A stretch of DNA of 64,000 nt from Tolypocladium sp. Sup5 PDA-1 (GCA_000750105.3 JPHH03000007.1:806001-870000), one strand, 5' to 3'. Positions 21,801-33,177 are shown, counted from the first letter of the stretch. Numbers and translations are program-made. Notes: generated from the letters alone by a model not told the origin.

Positions 21801-24659
21801 CTGGAGAGAAGACCAATTGTGACAAGCCTCTTCTCAAGACAGGAATCGATGAGTATCTGCAAAAGCTTGAGCCTGGCACATATCAGCACTGGATGGTGTC
21901 AAATGACGTGAAGCACACCAAAGAGACGTTTGAGCGGGACGAGAAGGCTTACAAGAAAGAGTTGAAGCGTGTTGAGGTGCTTCAAGGCGCAGCTGAGAAG
22001 AAAGAGGCCGTCGAAGAGGCGCTGACTGGGCTTAAGGCGGTGGAGGAAGCTTTGATTGCCAAGGGGGGCAAGGTGTTCGTTGAGCTGCATCCTGACATCG
22101 ACGCCGAAAAGCGCAGCAGGAGCAGCGGGTCCAACAAGCGGGAGACAGAGAAGCCCAAGGAGTACAACTTCGACTTCCGATTCACGCTCGATAGCGACAT
22201 GAACGAGACCAGGCGAGACGGGTATATCGAATTGTGAGTCTTGTTCTTGCAAACATGTGCTGGTCGGGTACTGACTGTAACAGGCTGGAAGCTGCCTGGG
22301 CCGGAGACTTGGGCCGCATCAAGTCCATGACCCTCGAGGCGTGGGGCCCTGAAAAGGACCAGGCGCCTTTGAAGGCCGCCATCTTCGACAACTCGAGCAA
22401 TTCACCATTTTCTCTCGCCTTCCTTCATGGCCACAACGATGTGGCTCGCGCAATTTTGGAGATTGTCAAGGCTCAATGGTCACCTCCCGAAAAAGACCAG
22501 GTCCGTTATAGAATGGAGGATGAAAATGACGACTCAGAATACGACAGCGAAGAGGACAACAGCGACGTCTCAGACGACAAGCCGCGGATTGTTTCCGAGA
22601 AGGTGGACAGGAACTTTACAATCGAGGATATCGGCAAGGTCTCCATGCAGGTAAAGTCTCACGTCAAGCCGCTGGATATCATCTGCAATCGCGCGCCGAG
22701 CTTCCTCGTCGAAAAGGGGGACATTTCCAAGGAATTTCGGACCAGGAGCATGTTCGTGCATGTCCTTGACACGGACGATGCATCGGGGCTGAAGGTTCTG
22801 TTGGACATGGTCCAGCACTTTTCCGGCCAGAAGCTCTCAGGAGACGATGAGGAGGGTGGTGAAAGCTTCACCTTCCCCGAGTCCGATTTCCGCTGGGCCG
22901 TGGAACACGGAAAGACTCGGCTGCTGAGCCAGATCATCAAGCGCACCGGCGCCGGCATACCGCTTGATCACTTGGTCAAAAAGAGCGGTGTTGAGGTCAA
23001 GCAAAAGCCACGCTTCTACCAAGGCTTGACGGTGTACGGGAAGAAGAGGTACGAATATGAACTGAAGATTCTACTTGCAGCCTGGCACTGACTATCTGTA
23101 CAGGAAGGACTGGGCGACGGCCGGTCGAAGCATGGTGACTAGGGCGACTGGGTTGAAGACGCCGCCGCTTCTTCACGCCGCGCTCGGCGGATCTGTAGAA
23201 GGTGTCGAGTTCTTCTTGGGCGATGCACCACACCGGGTCTACGGCGAGTTTGGCAAGTCCAAAGCTGCCCGTGAAGACGCCAGGCTGAAGCACCTGAACC
23301 AAAGTCCCAAGGGCTTTGAGCGGGCAATTTCAAAGTGGCTGGGAGCAGACGGTAGGTTTCGTCAACCCCTGAATCAGTTGACAGAGTGCTGACTACGTTC
23401 GCAAAGATGACTTGGCCATCCACTGTGCTGTTCTGAGCAAGCCGACCAATGAGTCTGTGGAGCTTCTAGAGTATCTCCTGAAGACGTGTCCGGACTTTAT
23501 CGAGAAGAAGACGTCGGATGGAGACTCTCCTCTGATGCTTGCCTGCAAGCTCGGCCGGGTAGAGTATGTCAAGGTCCTCCTGCGCGGCGGCGCGGACCAG
23601 TCGACCAAGAACGCCAAGGGCGAAAACATCATCCATGCCGCACTCCACGGCAACCCTACGGCCGCCCACCTCAAGCTTCTGCTCGAATTGCTGGACGCCG
23701 ACCTGCGAAGCCACCTGTTCCTGCAGCGCAAGAGCCTTCAGGAGAATGGCACCACCCCGCTGCACACCTGGGTCTCGCAGGCCTGTGGCTTGGGCACCAG
23801 CGGAGACAACCCGAATCAGCACCTCTATAACAGAAATTACAGCCAGGTTCCTAGTGTCTACCGTGACCAGGAGGTCGTCGTGGCCATGGCGAAGCTGCTG
23901 CTGGGGTACTCCAAGGGCGAGGAGCTGGACATGCTCAACGGCGCCGGCGAGACCTGTCTTCACACGGCCGTCAAGAGCGACAAGATCTCGCTCGTCAAGG
24001 TCCTCGTCGACTTCAAGCCCCAGCTCCTGCTCCGCGAGAATGCCGTCGGCCGTACTCCCGCTGAGCTCGCGCACGACCAGCTGCAGAGCCAGACCTTTGA
24101 GCGGCCTCAAAACCGGTACTACAACCGCCATGAGAACAACTTGGACCGGCTCCCCGACAAGGACCTGGGCACGTTCGCCGGCAAGGCCATGTTCAAGGGC
24201 AAGTCGCCCGCGGAGATAAAGGCCAAGACGGCGGCCCTCGGTCTCAGCGGCGACTACGACGCCAAGGTCATCGGCCCCCTGCTGTCCGCCATGGGCACCG
24301 GCGAGGGCGCGTCCGGGTCCGCCCCGCCTGCAAGCGACCTGAAGAAGATCATCTGGGACTTTTGCTCCACGGCTCTGGCGCAGCACCCCGGCAAGCGCCG
24401 CCTGGTGAGCCTCAACGAGGCCAACGACGTGGCCAGGAGGCTTGGCGAGAAGCACACCGGATCCCGGTACTTTAGCGTCCAGAACCGCAACGAGGATGAC
24501 GACGAGCAGTCGCAGGACGGCGGCGACGACAAGGACTCGCGGGACTTTGCGGCCAGGGAGCTGTCCAATCGCTTGGGCTGGGCCTGGAAGTTTACCAAGT
24601 ACGAGGCCGAGCAGCTTGGCATCGAGAAGTGCGATGGGTGCTCAGAGTATCATCCGTAG
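18813..24659 (+). CDS. Large ankyrin-repeat protein with putative N-terminal nucleotidyltransferase-like domain, 1847 aa
   Basis: Six exons (18813-19490, 19547-21031, 21119-22233, 22284-23048, 23104-23351, 23407-24659) join in frame through introns of 50-87 bp. The summed exons are 5544 nt, exactly 1848 codons. Residues 130-250 contain VVAAGSSVVNCLL (Gly139-Ser140), SDVDLFMYG (Asp173-x-Asp175) and LTGFDID (Asp243/Asp245). This spacing resembles the GS...DxD...D catalytic layout of nucleotidyltransferase folds, with a longer insert than usual. Ankyrin repeats start near residue 530 (GRTPLHLAVMA, GKTALHLAASRG). They are interrupted by a strongly acidic 590-690 segment and resume at APLHLAIAEGHEEAVKLL, with more copies up to about residue 1600 (GDSPLMLACKLGRVEYVKVL, GETCLHTAVKSDKISLVKVL). 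No signal peptide or membrane helix. The ankyrin part is certain, the enzyme fold is inference, and the biological role is unknown. Confidence 0.85.
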
Positions 24660-24945
24660 GTGGGATTCGGCATCAGCCCAGACTTGTTGCACCACGTATT
24701 GTTTCACCACTCTCAATTTCGCAATGTCAAATCCGTCGAAGTAAGTTGAATGTGCATGTGTTATTTTTGTGATTCAATATTGACATAATGGTGCGGCGGA
24801 TAGGAGATGCTTCGAGCCTCGTAATCCAGCAATCTTCCCCCAACTCCCGTAAACGATGACCAGTGTTTCTCATGTTCGCATCTACCCCGTGAAAGAATGA
24901 AAGAACTCCCCGTGGTACTTTAACAGAACACCAACCCCTCCGCTC

Positions 24946-25739
24946 TCACGACACGTAGACGACGGCCTGAGGCGCACCATCTCCCCAGATGCCCACGACC
25001 GCCATGGCAAAGCCGAGGGCCGCGAGCCCCGTCCGGACCACGTAGCCCCTCGCCAGGCTCTCGACCTCGACCCTGACCTCCTCGCCGTTGATGTCGTCAA
25101 TCTCCTCCTCGCTCGTGGCCTCGCTGTGCACGTCACCGAGGACCTCGTAGCTAGCCTCCATCCTGGAGGAGCGGAGCGACGGCTTCTTGCTGGCGGCCAC
25201 GGCGGGACGCTGCGCGGGCTGGGGCAGGAAGCGCGGCGCGGCGGTGGAGAGGACGGCGAGGAGGGCCGTGTAGACGAGGTAGGGGTGGCGGGCGGAGCGC
25301 GGGGACAGGACGAAGGAGAGGAAGAGGGGCGCCGAGGCGAGGGCTGTGAGAGCGAAGACGGGGGCCTTGAGGTTCGCGGTCAGGGAGGAGATGGCTTGGG
25401 AGGCGGCGGCGGAGGACGGGAGGCGGAGGAGGCTCGGGAGCGTGAGGGTCGAGACGGTGTAGGAAACGCCCTGCGCGGTGACGATGGTCAGCGAGAGTTC
25501 ACGTCAGGTTATGCGCCGAGCCGTGGTCCTGCGAATACAAGCTTGCACCGCACCGCGCATCACAACCGCGCGGCCTGGACTCTGCATCCCCACCCAGAAA
25601 CACAAGCTTGCATTCCACGATCCGCCCGACGATGCCAGGAGCACAAGGGAGCGGGGAGCCGACGCACCGTCAGCAAGCCGAGGGACACGGTGCCCACGAA
25701 CTTGAGCAGGGAAACCGCCCTTGCGCCTGCGCACACCAT
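24946..25739 (-). CDS. ATG33: Autophagy-related protein 33 (mitophagy factor), 198 aa
   Basis: ATG33 is a mitochondrial outer-membrane protein needed for mitophagy in fungi. Two exons are inferred: 25739-25668 encodes MVCAGARAVSLLKFVGTVSL then GLLT; 25470-24946 continues GVSYTVSTLTLPSLLRLPSS. The 197-bp intron (GTGCGT...CGCAG) lies in phase 0 between LLT and GVSYT, rebuilding the family's N-terminal KFVGTVSLGLLTGxSYTxS pattern. Hydrophobic segments sit at residues about 10-35, 65-85, 95-115 and 165-185. SPRSARHPYLVYTALLA is characteristic. A charged loop rich in Glu/Asp lies between segments 3 and 4. The total length equals that of yeast Atg33 (about 197 aa). The intron is long for this window, but both ends fit the consensus. 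Confidence 0.82.
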
Positions 25740-25831
25740 GGCTGCTGCTGCTGTGTCTGCTGCTGCTGATGGAATTGGATGGGACGTGGGCGGACTCCGG
25801 GATTCGGCGATGGAGGCTCAGGGATGCGAAG

Positions 25832-25875
25832 TGGAGGAGGAGGAGGAGGTGGTGGTCGTGGTCGTGGTCGTGGCG
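25832..25875. repeat. GGA/GTC-type simple-sequence tract
   Basis: A purine-rich run of GGAGGAGGAGG followed by GGTGGTCGTGGTCGTGG lies just upstream of the ATG33 start (read on the opposite strand as a CCT/CCA-rich leader). It may act as a promoter or leader element of ATG33. Confidence 0.6.
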
Positions 25876-26011
25876 TGAGGGAGCTGGAGGGGGATGATGG
25901 AGGGGATGATGGGGGGGGAGGCACGGGTCGCTCATTGGCCAGTGGGTGACGGACCTGTTGGCTCAGCTCAGCAGCTGGTCCCCCATTCATCCGACAATGG
26001 CCCGAGCTCAC

Positions 26012-26295
26012 ATGTACCCACCTCACACCACCAGCTATTTTTTTCTCCGGCTTCACATCCAGCTTCCCGTTCTCTTCTTCACCAACCACGCATACGAATT
26101 GTAAGTCACCCACCCGCTTCTCTACCACCAAGCTCCCCCATTCACGCTCAACCTTGCCCTCTGCCCCCACAATCTCACATGATGATTACTTGTTCAACAA
26201 CCCTCAACAATTACAGGAAGAGCCGTCTTAGACACCCCTCGGGCAACTCGTTGCCCCTTGGCTTGCCCCCGACACAGGGTCCGGCCTCGGGTTGA
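26012..26295 (+). other. Candidate small spliced gene or spliced noncoding transcript (55 codons if translated)
   Basis: ATG at 26012 opens 29 codons and two bases up to 26100. A consensus donor GTAAGT (26101) and acceptor TTACAG (ending 26216) bound a 116-bp C/T-rich intron. Removing it joins the frame in phase 2 to 26217-26295, ending in TGA. The 55-residue product (starting MYPPHTTSYFFLRLHIQLP) is hydrophobic at first, then Pro/Gly-rich, and I do not recognise it. It lies head-to-head with ATG33 about 270 bp away. The splice signals are good; the coding claim is weak, and it could be the leader of a noncoding RNA. Confidence 0.25.
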
Positions 26296-26687
26296 TCCCG
26301 CCGCCAGTAACCGCGTGTCTGCATCGTCATATGCAGCGGCACGCGGGGCGCGTGAGGATCCCCTTGTGCTGGCCTGTCGGGGGCGGTGGGGGGAGTGGTG
26401 CTTATAACCGGGTTTCTGATATCGAGATTTTACATTTTCTGCCTTGCACGCGCTTCGACTTCACGCTTTTTTGCCAGCGACGGGTGCTAACTTGGAGAAG
26501 AATTCTAGGTCTTGTTTCTTGCCGGAGAGACAACCTCGCCCTCTGGCAGTATTACTCTACTCGATATGTGGTCGATGCAAATAGCTCAGCCACCAAATAT
26601 ACTCCCGCTTTGTCATGCCTTTTGCCCAATTGCGCCGTGCGCCTGTCATGTACGCCATTGAAGAATCGATAGCCACTGAATCATGAA

Positions 26688-29600
26688 TTACTCGTCGCTG
26701 TCGCTATCCACCAATCGCCGCCGGCCTCGAACAGTTCTTCGTGCTGTGATATCCTCAGACTCCGCCTCCGAATCATCACTCGGGCCACCTTGTCGTTTGT
26801 TTCCCTTTGTGCCGACCAACGCCGCCACATCGGGCACGCCCTCGCTGTCCTGCGTCGCAGAAAATCGAGTAGGGACAAAGAAAGGCTTGTCCTTGCGGTT
26901 GCGTGGCGTGCTTTGGCTGGCTACCGATGGGGGTGACGTGGCCTGCGAATCAAGCATGCTCGAAGTCGCCTGGTTGTCGGCCACGACGAAGTCCATCAGG
27001 TCCGCTCCGTCGTCTGAGCCGCTTGTTTCCATGATATCGCTGTCCCGCTCGCAATGGTCGCCCACCTCGTCGCTGTTGATTCCACCCGCCTTCTCCCGTG
27101 GTCGGCCCCTTTTCTTTCCCTTTGCTCTGCCAGCCTTCTTCGCCCCTCCCCTGCGACGTGGCGGTAAGCCTTCCTCGTCTTGTTCCTGTTCTTCCTCCGA
27201 ATTCACTTCATCTTCCTCTGGTTCTAGAGGGGCCGTGATTTTCGAAGTCTTCCTCCTCTTCCGCCTAGCCTTATTCTCTGTGGCACGAGTGTCAGGTTGA
27301 GCTCGCGTAGTATGTATCCTGCTCGTATCGGTTGGCTTTGGGGTGCCATCGCTCTCATCCTCCTCTCCCTCCTCCCCGTCGGAGTTCACAAACGGCCTGA
27401 CGGGTATCTCAAGATAATTGCTCCGATCGGCGTCGCGGCAAGGCCTCACCAGACTGTCAGGGTTCAAGCCCATCTTGCTCCAAACCTTGACCCAGCGCCT
27501 CGTATGATTGCCGTGTTTGACGTTAACAACCGGCTGAAGTCGCCGCTGCAGTTTCGGGTGCGACGTCATGCTGGGCATGTCCGCCTCCTCAACCACGCTA
27601 TGGTTGAAGGGCAGGTCGCGGTAGGACCGATCCAGCTCCTGAAGCTCCTCGCTGCTGAGTGCCACGGCTTCCAAATCGGGTATTTCAGCCATGTCATCAA
27701 GCTCTGGGTTTCGCTGAGGTTTGGCCCGACCTATCTTTGGCGCCGGTTTCATGAACTGCGTCAGCTTTTGGAAGCCCGTCTCGACACCGTCTGGCATGTG
27801 GAACTTCTTTGGTGGCTTCTTTTTCCCTGGTGGCACACGCCGTTTCTTGGGCTCCGGCAACGACTGGTCCCGTGTGTTTTCGACTGGAATATTCACGTAC
27901 CGCTTGTCGACTTCGGGACGGATCTCTCTTGGGACTATGCGTGTCGAGAGGTCGAAGCGGAAGTTGAATCGGCTCCCCTCGCAGATGAGCTGCTGCATCT
28001 TCTCGTAGCTGTCCTTGGACTTGGCAAACTGATCTTCCTCCTTGCCCCTCATCAGAAGGAGGATGATGTTTCCTGCGCGTTTCCGCCCGGTTCGACCCAT
28101 CCGCTGCAACATTCGGATGGGCGACGCCGATGCGTCGTAGCAAACGATGAGATCGACCTGTCCAATGTCCAATCCTTCTTCGCCGATAGATGTGGCGACG
28201 AGAACGTTAAAGTCGCCCTTCTTGAACCTTTCGATGGTCTGGATCTGCTGAGCTTGCTTCATGCCCTCTCCGCGTTTGCCGTCTGCCTGCCCAACAAAGA
28301 CACTAGCTTTGATGAGCGGTCGGTGTTTGTTGAACATGCGCACAATGTCCTCTGCAGAATCTCGATATTCGCTGAAAACGATGACTCGCGTCCCTGAGCC
28401 CTCGCCTCTGTCCATGAAATGGTTCAAGACGCAATCCGCCAACGCCGTCAGTTTCGGGTGACCAACGAAGCCGTCTGTCCTGAGCCACATCGAAACCTTG
28501 TTCATCATGTCCTGGAAGCTGGGGTGTTCGATGAGCTGGCGCTTGTATTTTGACCCCTTTTCCCCTTTTTCTTCCTGCTCGCCACGAAAGTCGACCATGT
28601 TGTCGTAGAATGGCTTGATGCCGTGGAAGTTCAGCAGTTTGATGGAATGGGCGAGGCCGGTGAGGACGCTGAAGATTGCCCTCATCATGAACTGAACGCC
28701 TTGGTTTGCGTGTTGCCCTCGCGTGGCGAACCACTCTTTCTGGGTTTGCATCAAGCCGTAGGCCGTGAGCGCCATTGGGTTCCGTCCATAGTAGATGTTC
28801 TGGGAGCTCAGTTTGTCCACAAGAGGCTTCAGTGCCTCCGTGAAGAGCTCGCTGACCAGATTCATTTCATCTGAAGGATCGAGCACCATCGGCTCGACAT
28901 TCCTTTGGTGAACGTATTGTCGGATGTCGATGGAATCCTCGGTTCGAATTTCGCAGTGGGAAATGCCGAGATTATCAACGACCTCTTGCACGGTCTCAAT
29001 CTTGGACCCCGGCGTGGCTGTCAAAGCCAAGACACGAAAGCTGTTTGAGAAACGCCGGATGAGCTTCGTGACCTTTGCGTACGCATACTCTCCCACAGCG
29101 CGATGCGCCTCGTCGATAACAATGAGCGCTATGCTCTTCGGGTCGGCATAACCATGAGAAAGATCGTTGAGGAGAGTCTGCGGTGTCATGAAGAAGACTC
29201 GCCTCGCTCCCCATTCGTCCACCCGCAGGGCTGGTGGTATATCTCCTGTCAGGAGCGTGGTCTCGGAGCGCGGGATGCCTGCGATATTGTAGCATGCGTC
29301 AACCTGCTGTGCCACCAGCGGCTTTGTTGGGGCCACAAAGACTAGCTTTGCCGACTTCGTCCATCTGTAGAAGTTCAACATGACTGTGGCTGCGATAAAG
29401 GTCTTGCCGAGTCCAGTAGGCAGCGCTACCAGTGTGTTGTTAAACAGGCTGTTCTTTACGATGCTAAACTGATAGTCGCGGATGGCGCCAAGGTTCGTCG
29501 GGTAGACCCAGGTCTTCATGGCTTCCTGTTCGAGCTCATGATGGCTGGGCACTTCGCGCGGCAGATCGGCTCTATAGATCCTCGCGCTCGTTGACTGAGA

Positions 29601-29966
29601 TGGCTGGGTAGCCTGGTCACTGATCTCCGTTCCCCACAGTGTGGTCTGTCGATAGGTCGACGAGTTGACGCGTTTCAAGCCCGTCCGTGTAGCTGGGTGG
29701 TTTGACTGTTGTCTCTGTGGCGCCGATATTCGTGCCGGAGCCCGCTGGTCCGGTTCGGGGGATGAGAAGGCATCGGACGGCAGGTCTTGGAGCTCCAGGG
29801 CCGCAGCAGATGCGGTAGCTTGCGGGTTCGGAGTCCTCTTGTTCCCATTCACCTTTGATGGCCATGTTTCTGGAACGCGTTGCCCGCCGTTAGATGACGA
29901 CACTTGATCAAAGGCTGAGAGGAAGTCCTCGTCGGCAATGTCATCGTCAAACTCGTCGTCATCCAT
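26688..29966 (-). CDS. MPH1: ATP-dependent DNA helicase MPH1 (FANCM/FML family), 1092 aa
   Basis: MPH1 is a 3'-5' DNA translocase that dismantles D-loops and remodels stalled forks, favouring error-free repair and non-crossover outcomes. The gene is intronless. The frame is open a few codons upstream, but the first ATG is 29966, giving MDDDEFDDDIADEDFLSAF, the usual acidic start. Motifs: the N-terminal helicase lobe has VALPTGLGKTFIA (about 180) and VIDEAHRA (about 285). A helical insert at about 380-500 typical of the FANCM family follows. The C-lobe carries TSIGEEGLDIGQVDLIVCYD (about 590) and QRMGRTGRKRAG (about 620). The tail is basic/acidic and disordered (KKRRVPPGKKKPPKKF, then Lys/Arg-rich blocks) and ends in acidic SDSDE. 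No key motif is missing. MEX67 is divergent on the other side. Confidence 0.95.
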   Translation of the reverse strand: MDDDEFDDDIADEDFLSAFDQVSSSNGGQRVPETWPSKVNGNKRTPNPQATASAAALELQDLPSDAFSSPEPDQRAPARISAPQRQQSNHPATRTGLKRVNSSTYRQTTLWGTEISDQATQPSQSTSARIYRADLPREVPSHHELEQEAMKTWVYPTNLGAIRDYQFSIVKNSLFNNTLVALPTGLGKTFIAATVMLNFYRWTKSAKLVFVAPTKPLVAQQVDACYNIAGIPRSETTLLTGDIPPALRVDEWGARRVFFMTPQTLLNDLSHGYADPKSIALIVIDEAHRAVGEYAYAKVTKLIRRFSNSFRVLALTATPGSKIETVQEVVDNLGISHCEIRTEDSIDIRQYVHQRNVEPMVLDPSDEMNLVSELFTEALKPLVDKLSSQNIYYGRNPMALTAYGLMQTQKEWFATRGQHANQGVQFMMRAIFSVLTGLAHSIKLLNFHGIKPFYDNMVDFRGEQEEKGEKGSKYKRQLIEHPSFQDMMNKVSMWLRTDGFVGHPKLTALADCVLNHFMDRGEGSGTRVIVFSEYRDSAEDIVRMFNKHRPLIKASVFVGQADGKRGEGMKQAQQIQTIERFKKGDFNVLVATSIGEEGLDIGQVDLIVCYDASASPIRMLQRMGRTGRKRAGNIILLLMRGKEEDQFAKSKDSYEKMQQLICEGSRFNFRFDLSTRIVPREIRPEVDKRYVNIPVENTRDQSLPEPKKRRVPPGKKKPPKKFHMPDGVETGFQKLTQFMKPAPKIGRAKPQRNPELDDMAEIPDLEAVALSSEELQELDRSYRDLPFNHSVVEEADMPSMTSHPKLQRRLQPVVNVKHGNHTRRWVKVWSKMGLNPDSLVRPCRDADRSNYLEIPVRPFVNSDGEEGEEDESDGTPKPTDTSRIHTTRAQPDTRATENKARRKRRKTSKITAPLEPEEDEVNSEEEQEQDEEGLPPRRRGGAKKAGRAKGKKRGRPREKAGGINSDEVGDHCERDSDIMETSGSDDGADLMDFVVADNQATSSMLDSQATSPPSVASQSTPRNRKDKPFFVPTRFSATQDSEGVPDVAALVGTKGNKRQGGPSDDSEAESEDITARRTVRGRRRLVDSDSDE

Positions 29967-30175
29967 GGTGGCAGACAACTTGGCGGTGTTTTCGAAGGGC
30001 CAGGCAACCGAACCGACTTATGAACCTCGTGCTCCTTTGAGATTCATCTTGGATTCTATTCACCGCAACAAGGTCATGCTGCGGCGCCGTTGTTGGTGGT
30101 CTTGATGCGTACGTCCCGTCTCCACTCTACGCGCTGCGTGTCGAGCCGAGCCAGCAGACGCGAAAAAGGTACCAC

Positions 30176-30185
30176 GTCACGTGAC
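30176..30185. promoter_or_regulatory. GTCACGTGAC palindrome (bHLH-type E-box)
   Basis: A perfect palindrome with a CACGTG core lies between the divergent MPH1 and MEX67 starts. TCACGTGA is the classical Cbf1/USF-type bHLH site. Related sites occur at 51635-51642 and 57077-57084 in this window. Confidence 0.5.
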
Positions 30186-30811
30186 CGTCCTCCCATGCAT
30201 GAATCCTGTCCTCACTGGATAACCTTCGGCTGATAGCATGAGACATACAGTAAATTCATCGATTAATGTTTCCTGCGCCCATGGGATCATAAAAAGATAA
30301 GTAGCACAAACGCCTCGTCTCCCTGTTGCGACCCATCAGTGCATCGCGAGTCCAACCTTTGGCGCTTGTCACGCGCTAGGCTGCATTAGGCGGCGGCACT
30401 TGGATGCCTGGCAGCCTTGCCAAACCACTAAAGTGGGGCGGCTGGCAAACGTCACATCAAGGCCCCGTCTTCAAAGGCAGCCCATTTGCATTTTCACATC
30501 TTCCTCTTCACACACGCACAACGACGTCAGGCTCACGCGCGCTGTCTCCAACATTGACACCGGGCTCTCCACTTCAATCCGGCAGCATTTCCGCTGAGCC
30601 CTCGGTGCTGGCCCGCCGTCACGTCCACAAACAACAACTCTTCGTCGCGCCACCACGGTCATCTGCTCGACGCCAAACATTCATTCCCCGGACGGCAACA
30701 TCCTCCTACATCCCAGTGCCCTGAGGAGACACGCTGTTCCGGCGATTTCAGCGCTTCCGATCGAGTCGCCCAGTGCGCACATCGAGAGAGGCATACAAGA
30801 CCACCAAAACA

Positions 30812-30842
30812 AACCAAACCCTCAAAAAAAACAAAAAAAAAA
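30812..30842. repeat. A-rich tract in MEX67 leader
   Basis: A run of adenines broken by single cytosines lies about 110-140 bp before the MEX67 ATG, in what is probably the 5' UTR or the nucleosome-free promoter. Confidence 0.6.
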
Positions 30843-30949
30843 CCCCCCGGGTTGCTGCCTGAACCAACCTGCGTATTCCAGCCCCACGCCTACCACGCTT
30901 CAACCGCGTCGACACGGCCGAGTACCTTCCCGAAGCCCCTACAATCACC

Positions 30950-33177
30950 ATGGCGCCACGAGGACCTCGAGCCTCTAACCCTGGCAGGGGAGCCAGAAAC
31001 TCCAGCGGCGGTGCAAAGCCAAGCTCCAGAGGTGGCATTCAGAAGCGGAGGGGCCCTTCCAAGGTTGACGGCGACGGCGACCTGGACATGGACGCATCTG
31101 GCAAGCGAGGCAACAAAACAACAACTGCTGGGTCGAACGGGTCGAGAAGCAGACCCGCTCCTCGTTCCTCGGCACCCCGAAACCCCCGGGGCGTTTCCAA
31201 CGCAGCTCAGACTGTGCTGAAGCATCTGAAGGGCGGCGATTCGTCCAACCTTGCCTCTCGCATCTCAGATCCAGCTGGAAGGACGATCAAGGGCAGGGGC
31301 AAAGCAACAGGGCTGTCGTACCTACGTGTCCACGGCCTAAAGCAGAGCAAAGCTGCAAGCAATCCAGATGGGGGCCTCAAGGACTTGCTGAACTTTCTGG
31401 AAAGAAAAGCATCCTCCTTCAACGCAGGACGACCAGCACGTCAGGTTATGATTAGAAAGGTAAGTCCTAACATTGATGGGTATCCAGCATGTCGACGCGA
31501 AGCTATACATCTAGCTGCCCATGACGCGATCAGAACAAACTCGTGCCTCGCAAAGACTTTCTTGGAAGAATACAAATCTACACGGCGTCCTCAGTCCACC
31601 CCACCTTTCGGCTAGTTTGCTAACAGACGATAGTCACATGTGGTTGGCGATTACGTTTTCGTCGGAGCAAGCAAGGGAGACGCGGAGGAACTCATTAAGC
31701 TCAACACTTTCATGTTTGCTGGTACCCAACTGGAGGTTGTCGAGTCTGACGAAGAACTCGGGCATCACAACAAGGCCACCGAGTCCAAGGAGACACAGGA
31801 ACTACGGGCAAAACTTCAGGCAATACTGAGCCAACGGTATCTCGGCGCCAACAAGCTGCTGAAGCTCGACGCTCTCGCCGCCGACCCCGATCTGGTAACG
31901 CTTGGCATGTTCGAGAATCGAGAGAGGGCCCTCAAGACGTTCAAGGGCCTCATGGCCATTTGCGATTCGCTGTTCAAGACGGAAGCGGCGAAGAAGGACG
32001 CCATCGAGAGTATCAGTCTCGCCAGCAACAGCATTGATGATGTCACGCAAGTTGAATCTATAGCGACAACATTCCCACAGCTGAAGAATCTCGACATGAG
32101 CGGCAACCAGATTGGCAGCATGCAGGCGATGGAACTCTGGAGGGGCAAGTTCAAGGACCTCGAAACCATCTACATGACCGGAAACCCGATTGAGGCTGCC
32201 GATCCCAACTTCCACGCCACACTTTTACAGTGGTTTCCTAAGCTACAGGACATCAATGGCGTCCAGGTTCGCACCGCGGAGCAAGCTGCCCAGCAAGCTG
32301 CCGCGTCCAAGCCGAAGCCGATACCACAGAGCGGACCCGACTTCCGTGACGTCAATGGCATCGGCGAGACCTTCCTCCTCGAATTCTTCACGTCCTTTGA
32401 CAACGACCGGCAAGGTCTGGCCTCCCGCCTCTACGACGAAGGCAGCCAGTTCTCACTGGCCGTGGATACGCGATCCGTTAGAGACTCGAACGCACCAGCC
32501 CCTCTGCCTTGGTCGGCATACATCAAGGTGTCGCGGAACCTGACCAAAATCACCCATCAGAATGCCCGGGTGCAGCGCCTATTCAAAGGGGCTAACGTCA
32601 TCCATGAGCTCTGGAAGAGTCTTCCGCTCACGCAGCACCCCAATATCAAGGAAGACCTGAGCAAGTACATCATGGACTGCCACCCGATTCCCGGTCTGGC
32701 CGATCCCAATGGTCAAGATCAGAATGGAGTCGACGGCTTGATCGTCTCGGTGCATGGAGAATTTGAAGAGTACGACCAGAAGACCGGGGTTAGGGGCAAA
32801 CGCAGCTTCTCGCGCACCTTTGTTCTCGGACCCGGGCAGGCTGGCAAGGGACCAATCCGGGTGGTCAGCGACATGCTGTCCCTCAGGGCCTACAGCCCTC
32901 TGCCGAATGTCTTTGCATCGCCCGCGGTACAAGCTCCAGCTCCGAATGCCCAACACCAGGCTATGATTGCCGAGCTGTCGAAACAGACGGGCATGGTCCC
33001 GGAGTACTCTGAGATGTGCCTTTCGCAGGTCGAATGGCAGTTTGACAAGGCGTTGATCATCTTCAAAGAGAAGAAGGTTCGTTTCCACTTACCCCATGCT
33101 ATCATCGTGTACATTTTACTGACGCATATAAACAGGCCGCGCTACCCCCTGAAGCTTTTGCAGCGGTGCCTCAGTAG
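30950..33177 (+). CDS. MEX67: mRNA export factor MEX67 (NXF1/TAP family), 664 aa
   Basis: MEX67 with its NTF2-like partner carries mRNPs through nuclear pores. Three exons: 30950-31459, 31634-33076, 33136-33177 (1995 nt in total). Intron 1 (174 bp, GTAAGT...GCTAAC...GATAG) joins VMIRK to SHVVGDYVFVG in phase 0. Intron 2 (59 bp, weak donor GTTCGT) leads to a 42-nt last exon encoding AALPPEAFAAVPQ, the end of the UBA-like TAP-C domain. Domains: basic Gly/Arg/Ser N-terminus (1-95), divergent RRM (about 110-230), leucine-rich repeats (LKNLDMSGNQIGSM near 319), NTF2-like domain (from about 405, GETFLLEFFTSFDNDRQGLA), then TAP-C/UBA (about 610-664). Length is slightly above yeast Mex67 (599 aa). 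Without intron 2 the frame runs on into a non-homologous tail, so the splice is well supported. Confidence 0.93.

Larger units (their letters stand above)
25740..26687. other. Spacer between ATG33 start and MPH1 stop, with a spliced-looking small ORF
   Basis: This gap would be only the ATG33 promoter and MPH1 3' region, but it contains an intron-like unit on the plus strand (26101-26216) described separately. Otherwise there is a GGA/GGT-rich simple tract at 25832-25875 and AT-rich DNA near 26570-26640. Confidence 0.45.
29967..30949. other. Divergent promoter region MPH1 / MEX67
   Basis: This roughly 1-kb shared promoter has a perfect 10-bp palindrome GTCACGTGAC (30176-30185) and a CT-rich, then A-rich leader before the MEX67 ATG. 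The plus-strand open frame at 30404-30724 is leader sequence with no protein pattern. Confidence 0.6.

Noticed and set aside
31542..31619. Possible small exon within the first MEX67 intron (a short frame containing RKDFLGRIQIY)
   Set aside because: Direct splicing of VMIRK to SHVVGDYVFVG reproduces the conserved MEX67 order and keeps phase 0; inserting this segment would end in a stop before the RRM.
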